The notes beneath the pieces are model-generated. The model saw only the letters and a program-made list of their open reading frames with translations, ran no database searches and was not told the origin of the DNA. The translations under genes and the position numbers were made by a program. From CBDAKK01 sp965216965 (GTDB taxonomy: Bacteria; Spirochaetota; Spirochaetia; WTKD01; G963693115): a DNA stretch of 11,896 nt. The stretch's first letter is position 1. Each line of letters starts with the position of its first letter. Positions 7,194-11,896 of the stretch are shown one piece after another. The stretch lies in NCBI GenBank assembly GCA_965216965.1, contig CBDCGX010000055.1, positions 1 to 11,896 on the forward strand, written 5' to 3'.

Positions 7194-7230
7194 TCGAAGG
7201 CATCGTTGCACGTGGCAACGACCCCTTCGA
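7194..7230 (-). other. Hairpin 2 in the LINE 3' UTR
   Basis: TCGAAGG pairs with CCTTCGA and, inside a 3x3 internal loop, CGTTGC pairs with GCAACG around a five-base loop ACGTG. It lies 12 bases beyond the ORF stop at 7243. Confidence 0.65.
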
Positions 7231-7242
7231 GGCACCAGTATT

Positions 7243-9786
7243 TCAGGAATTTCTCTCTTCTAATGCAGCAAAATGTTCGATTTCCACCCTTCTATTAATG
7301 TAAGTTTTGAAATGTTCCATTTCATTACATGGTTTACCCTCTTCCAGTAGTCTACGTGTTGTCCAAATTACCCTTATTGCTTTACTCCAGAGAAATATTC
7401 CCAAGTTCGACGCATAGTTGCCCACTTTATGATTAATTCCAAATATCATTCTATAAGCGTTTAATTTGAATTTCTTGCCAAAGAGGTTTTTAAACGTTAC
7501 TTCGATTTGTTTAATAAAATATTTAGTCTTAGGGCAGTGGAAAAACGCATGCAAGACTGAGTCGACACCGTTGCAAAAAATAGTTAGGTGTCGGCTCAAT
7601 CTTCCAGTCGTTAAGGTGTTTCCGCACTGCGATGACATTTCTTATCATTTTATAGATTAGATCATAATCATAGTTTTCAATTATCCCCGAATTTAGTGTG
7701 TGCCAAACGTGTTTCCAATTTATTGTTTCAGTAAACACATTCTCCCATTTGGTCTTAAACGATGCGTCTTTTTGAGTTCTATGTAACAAGACTGCGTAAA
7801 TGTCTTTAGTCTTAACGTCCGTTATGTCTTTTTCCGTGCCACTTACTTTGACACGGAAAGTTGTGTCGGAGTCTCCGTCGAAGTAGTCAGTTGTCTTTAA
7901 CGTGTTTAGCCAGTCCTGTGGAAAGCATGCGTGTAACTGTTGTATTTGGCAATAGAATAGCCTGCTGGTTGAACAACCAACCCAGTCTGTGAAGTCGTCC
8001 GTCCCCACGTTCCAAATGTCCCTAACTAAGTGCATGTTTTCTTTAGTTAATTGTGTGTAATGTGTGTTGCCTAACTTTGGGTTGTCGTGTATGGGTTCGT
8101 AAAGAATCGTCTGGTAGCTGTCGGTGTTGTGCGTTATGTCTATGTCAGCCCAAGCTAATAGCATTTCCTTGTAAATATTCGGCATTTTTTTAAAGTTGTT
8201 TGGTTTGTTTTCAATATTACATTTAAGAATGTTTAAGTCTAAGTTAAATTGTTTGTATTGGCCTAAAAGTAATCTGCTAAAGCTTTCCAATTTCCCTCCC
8301 CCTCAAAACTTAAGAGTCTACTTATAAATTTAATTCTTTGTGCTTTGATTTTTAGCCAAACATTTACGACCCCCAGCCCACCTAACTCCTTAGGTAGTTG
8401 AATTTGTTCCTTTGATATAAAATGTTTTCTATAGCTCCAAATGAAGTCGAAAATAATTTTATCAATTTCTTTTGCATATTTTCCCGGCAGTTCCAAAATG
8501 TTTGATAAATACCAAATGCCACTGGTGGCGAGAGAATTTACAGCTACAACTTTACCATGTAATGTTAATTTTCTATTACTCCAGATATTAAGAATCGTTT
8601 TAATTTTTCGAATTTTTGGTTCCCAGTTATCTGCCGAAACATCTACGTTGCCAAAGGTAATTCCCAGTATTTTTATTTTTTTATTATTCCATCTCATATC
8701 ATGAGGCGTGTCTTTCTCGTATCTAAGTTTACCCATTAGGAAACCATTTGTTTTCAGAAGATTGACTTTAGCTCCAGATGCACGTTGATATATATTGAGA
8801 ATTTTTAAAAGTTGTTTTACTGAGTCAAAGTCCGACAAAGTCGCGTTGCCGTCATCCGAATATCCCACCCACTTACTGACGAAGCCGTCTGGTAAAGGTA
8901 TTCCTTTTATTTTTGAATCCGCCCGAACAGCTTCTGCCAAAGTTTCAGCCACTAATATGTAAAGTACTGTGCTGATCGGGCACCCCTGTCTAATTCCCCT
9001 AGATAGGTCAAAACAGCTAGAAACAAACCCATTTACTTTAACGGCTGATTGAATATTGTTGTAACAAGTTTTAATCATTTTTATAAAGTTAGGCCCAAAA
9101 TTAAATTTTTCTAGAACTTTAAAAAGAAAATCCCACTCCACCCTATCGTAAGCTTTTGTTTGGTCAAGAGAAACTATTAACCCCGTAAGTTATTACGATT
9201 AACATACTCAATTAAGTCCCTTATCAATGATGTTCCGTCATGGATTGATCTACCTTTTACTGAACATTTTTGATTTGGATGGATAATTTTTGGAATAAAA
9301 TCACTGATTCTAGATGCTAAGATTTTTGTAATTATTTTGTAGTCGCAATTAAGTAAGGAAATCGGGCGCCAATTTTTTAAATATTCTCTTTCATTACCTT
9401 TCCAAATTAAAACAATAATGCCCCGTCGCATAGTTAAAGTTAACTTTTCGTTTTCAAATGCATAGTTAATTACATCTACCAAATCACTGCCAATTACACC
9501 GAAAAACGTTTGGTAGAATTCTGCAGTCAATCCATTACAGCCCGTGATTTATCATTGGTGAAAGATTTAATTGCCGACTATAATTCGTCAAGAGTTATTT
9601 CCCCTTCACATTCATCTCTGTCACTGTCACTAAGTGTCCTAGTCATTTTATTTAATAAAAAGTTTTGAGATGAATAGTCTGTCCTTTCTGAAGTGTATAA
9701 ACGTTTATAAAATTCGGCAGTCTCGTTTAAAATGTCATCATGTTTAGTAATTACTGTCTCATTATCCGTTATTAAAGTAGTTATCC
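7243..9786 (-). pseudogene. LINE ORF2 remnant: reverse transcriptase and C-terminal domain
   Basis: Frame-corrected reading from 9786: linker (TTLITDNETVITKHDD, AEFYKRLYTSE), then the RT entry KSPGCNGLTAEFYQTFF and the fingers motif NWRPISLLNCDYKI. The palm follows: LIVSLDQTKAYDRV with the first catalytic Asp, then RGIRQGCPIS, then the active-site box YSDDGN (YSDD coded at 8851-8862). A thumb and connection follow (SGIWYLSNILELPGKYAKEI), then a long C-terminal region ending in the zinc-knuckle-like CNGVDSVLHAFFHC, where the usual first Cys is not evident. Lesions: single-base losses near 9544, 9178 and 8265-8268, a stop at 9578-9580 (TAG, probably from CAG), and an A6 run (T6 on the coding strand) at 7575-7580 that restores frame with one base fewer. 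The endonuclease domain is missing by truncation. The copy is dead. Confidence 0.92.
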
Positions 9787-9939
9787 TTTTTTTTTAAATT
9801 TGAAACGTATATATCTCATTGAATAAAAAGTGTTTTAATTTTATTACATGTTCATTTATGGGGGACGTGAATGTAGTGAACCCCAAACACTACACTACAA
9901 GTAGGAAAACCTACATTGTAGCCTTAACTTTAGAAATGG
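9787..9939. repeat. Long direct repeat flanking the LINE, right copy
   Basis: Starts at a T9 run and ends TTAGAAATGG, matching 6747-6900 with one T fewer. It abuts the truncated 5' end of the LINE. The near identity indicates a recent insertion, which sits oddly with the five lesions in the LINE frame. Confidence 0.92.
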
Positions 9940-10315
9940 ACATGTCAAAGTAACTGCTTGAGAAAGTCATCTTAATACTGTTTCATGTTTCGTTAGAAAT
10001 GGTGTCCAACATTTGCATATTTAAAAAAGTTCTATCAATAATAAAAGTAAGAGCAATAAATTTGATACGTATATATTTCTAAAAGAAAATGTATGACAAA
10101 AAGTGTTTTTCTCATATGAAATATGTGCCCCGATTTTAAAATTAAATACCACATATCAAAAACATGATACTCTTAACAACATTACTTAAGACGTCTAATG
10201 CACGAGTCTTTTGTTTGTGTTCATACGTAATGATTTACAGCGGATTACAGTAATATCACGTGACAAGATGGTGGAAGGTTGACAAAAAAATGGCTCCGGT
10301 ATTTTTGCTGCTGCT
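9940..10315. other. Right interior of the TIR element, non-coding
   Basis: AT-rich sequence with no supported frame. At 10057-10076 it has TAAATTTGATACGTATATAT, one base different from the start of the long direct repeat, followed after a gap by AAAAAGTGTTTT (10098-10109) as in that repeat, so part of the interior is itself internally repeated. A short plus-strand ATG frame (10290-10337, MAPVFLLLLSFNASF) is too short to call. Confidence 0.5.
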
Positions 10316-10405
10316 TAGTTTTAATGCATCGTTTTAATTGATCAAATTAAAATACGAAGAAGTAGAATTAACTTAGAGGATGTATTAAATGGGTAAGAGA
10401 AAGAA
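10316..10405 (-). repeat. Right 90-bp terminal inverted repeat of host element
   Basis: Reverse complement of 6393-6482 with three mismatches and equal length. It ends GGGTAAGAGAAAGAA at 10405. Confidence 0.88.
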
Positions 10406-10705
10406 GAAGAGAGAACATTTGATAACAGCAACATTTTAGTATTAGATTTTAGCAATAACATCACCAAAAATCCAGCTAGAAACTATTAGTTGCTAATTCT
10501 GCTGTAATTATTGCAACACCCGGAGAAAGACAGACAGGCACACGCACACACGCACTATATATATATATATATATATATATTTATTTATTACATAACATAG
10601 ACTTTGGGAGTGGAATAAAGCCCATTCAATAAATATAAATATTTTCACTAGTGAAATAACACAATAGGACTAATCACCAAAGTATTCCTACGCGCTGTCA
10701 AAACA
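10406..10705. other. Spacer upstream of the recombinase-like exon
   Basis: AT-rich DNA with a CA-rich stretch passing into a (TA)12 tract at 10556-10580. It would contain the promoter or 5' UTR if the downstream exon is a first exon, but no specific promoter element can be told apart from the TA tract. Confidence 0.4.
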
Positions 10706-11081
10706 ATGGCTTCAACAAAATCTACGGCTTCAACTACAATTTCGTCCGGAGACTTTGTAAAAATTGACGGAAAGGGAATTGCACTTGTAAAACAGCAAGT
10801 ATGTAGGGATGGCGCTGTCATGTACATAGTACAGGTATGTGGATGATATTTTGACGTTGAAATTGATGCTAAACGAGTACAAACTGTCACCGCTGATAGC
10901 GATAGTGAAACCAAGCAGACGACAGGCAGCTCGAGCCGGTTTAAGATTGTCACAGATCAGGAGGTGAATGACTTTAATATAAAACAAACAAATAAAAACA
11001 CACTAACAAAAACAATATCTGACCTTAGAATATTCCAGGCGTTCTGTAACGAACCGGAAATTGTTATTGTGCCGGTTTCTC
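10706..11081 (+). pseudogene. N-terminal exon of a Crypton/KCTD1/QRICH1-like protein, one stop
   Basis: A single frame from ATG 10706 reads MASTKSTASTTISSGDFVKI, then VKQQVCRDGAVMYIVQVCG, a TGA stop at 10844-10846, then YFDVEIDAKRVQTVTADSDS, and then RFKIVTDQEVNDF with NKNTLTKTISDLRIFQAF. The last part follows the pattern RFK-x-VT-x2-E, then ENKNT-x2-K-T-x-SDL-x-F, which I recognise from the N-terminal helical domain of Crypton-type tyrosine recombinases and their domesticated relatives (KCTD1 N-terminal, QRICH1 and ZMYM proteins), where it precedes the catalytic domain. A strong donor, C|GTAAGT, ends the exon in phase 1 at 11081. The catalytic part is not in the window. The TGA makes this a pseudogene unless it is a sequencing error. 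The minus-strand frames over it are shadows. Confidence 0.6.
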
Positions 11082-11401
11082 GTAAGTGTACCGTACTGTA
11101 ACTGTACGAAAACGAGACGGTGGTGACACGTGCTGGTAGGCCCTAACCTTTGACCTCTGTTCGCCAAGTCAAGTTTATTTAATATGTTACCAAAATGTTT
11201 TGGAACTTTTTCATGCTGCTCATGAGGTACTTTGTTGCATATTGTTCAAACTTATGTTTATTAAATGTTACGTTTATTTGGAACTATATTTTGTCTGCGT
11301 TGTGTTTGACCTAATCACCACTTTAACTCAGTTTCGACGATCTTTGTTTATAACTGAAAAATCGATATTCCGATAGTTTTCACAGTTATGTAATAAATAA
11401 A
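11082..11401. other. Presumed intron or spacer after the recombinase-like exon
   Basis: Begins GTAAGTGTACC. It has no further open frame of note, and AATAAATAAA near 11391 is part of AT-rich sequence beside the palindrome. I see no second exon. Confidence 0.35.

Positions 11402-11896
<495 letters not shown>

Larger units (their letters stand above)
6903..9786 (-). mobile_element. 5'-truncated non-LTR retrotransposon, Tx1-like L1 clade
   Basis: On the minus strand the element starts inside ORF2, in the linker before the reverse transcriptase, contains the whole RT and C-terminal region (7243-9786), then a 3' UTR of about 316 bases (6927-7242) and an A24 tail (6903-6926). Truncation at the 5' end, a 3' poly(A) and flanking direct repeats are the hallmarks of target-primed reverse transcription. 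The RT reading (RGIRQGCPIS, YILVAETLAEAVRAD, RASGAKVN) resembles Tx1-type L1-clade elements. It has inserted inside the TIR element and so is younger than it. Confidence 0.88.
6393..10405. mobile_element. Long-TIR DNA element (about 1 kb) interrupted by a LINE
   Basis: Inverted 90-base arms bound a unit that would be roughly 974 bases long once the LINE and one copy of the 153-bp duplication are removed. The interior has a GC-rich left part (6484-6740) and an AT-rich right part (9940-10315). There is no transposase frame, so it would be a non-autonomous DNA transposon or MITE. The superfamily cannot be fixed: I see no convincing target-site duplication outside the arms and the terminal bases are not diagnostic. 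The alternative is two copies of one dispersed repeat in opposite orientation. Confidence 0.6.

Noticed and set aside
7466..8704. Plus-strand frames at 7466-7660 and 8441-8704
   Set aside because: They are antisense to the clearly readable LINE reverse transcriptase.
10648..10987. Two minus-strand frames of 101 and 85 codons
   Set aside because: They are shadows of the plus-strand recombinase-like exon, which has the recognisable motif.

Overview
The window looks like non-coding, repeat-dense nuclear DNA of an animal, most likely a mollusc. The evidence is spliceosomal-type intron borders, two tRNA-headed SINE copies of a type I recognise from mollusc genomes, remains of two different non-LTR retrotransposons, fold-back elements, long TA, GT and C tracts, and AT-rich spacers. 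There is no bacterial gene organisation. I see no intact protein-coding gene: everything coding-like is a broken mobile element, an isolated exon or a degenerate fragment.

Layout. 1-64 carries a canonical histone 3'-end stem-loop on the minus strand with no histone coding sequence next to it. 65-440 is AT-rich and unassigned. 441-1130 is GC-richer, unclassified and repeat-like. 1131-2123 holds a YY1-like 12-bp tandem repeat and a plus-strand candidate coding region with splice-like borders. 2117-3594 is a 34-bp minisatellite of about 43 units with higher-order structure. 3787-3940 is an internally deleted SINE expanded by a GT tract. 4690-5297 contains a full-length minus-strand SINE with target-site duplications, inserted into a short dispersed repeat whose other copy lies at 4143-4208. 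5735-5842 is a plausible isolated exon. 6072-6371 is a 163-bp tandem duplication with a C17 tract.

6393-10405 is a nested structure. Two 90-bp inverted arms (87/90 identical) bound an element of about 1 kb. Inside it sits a 5'-truncated, five-times-broken Tx1-like L1-clade LINE on the minus strand (6903-9786), flanked by unusually long direct repeats of 153-154 bp that look like target-site duplications. 10706-11081 is a plus-strand exon-like fragment resembling the N-terminal region of Crypton/KCTD1/QRICH1-type tyrosine-recombinase-derived proteins, with one in-frame stop. 11402-11543 is a near-perfect palindromic MITE-like element next to a (TA)37 tract. 11620-11896 is the C-terminal end of a second, CR1/jockey-like LINE reverse transcriptase protein that runs off the window.

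No functional multi-gene system is visible. The signals most worth following are the higher-order minisatellite set between coding-like sequence, the nested LINE with its long duplication, and the orphan histone processing signal.
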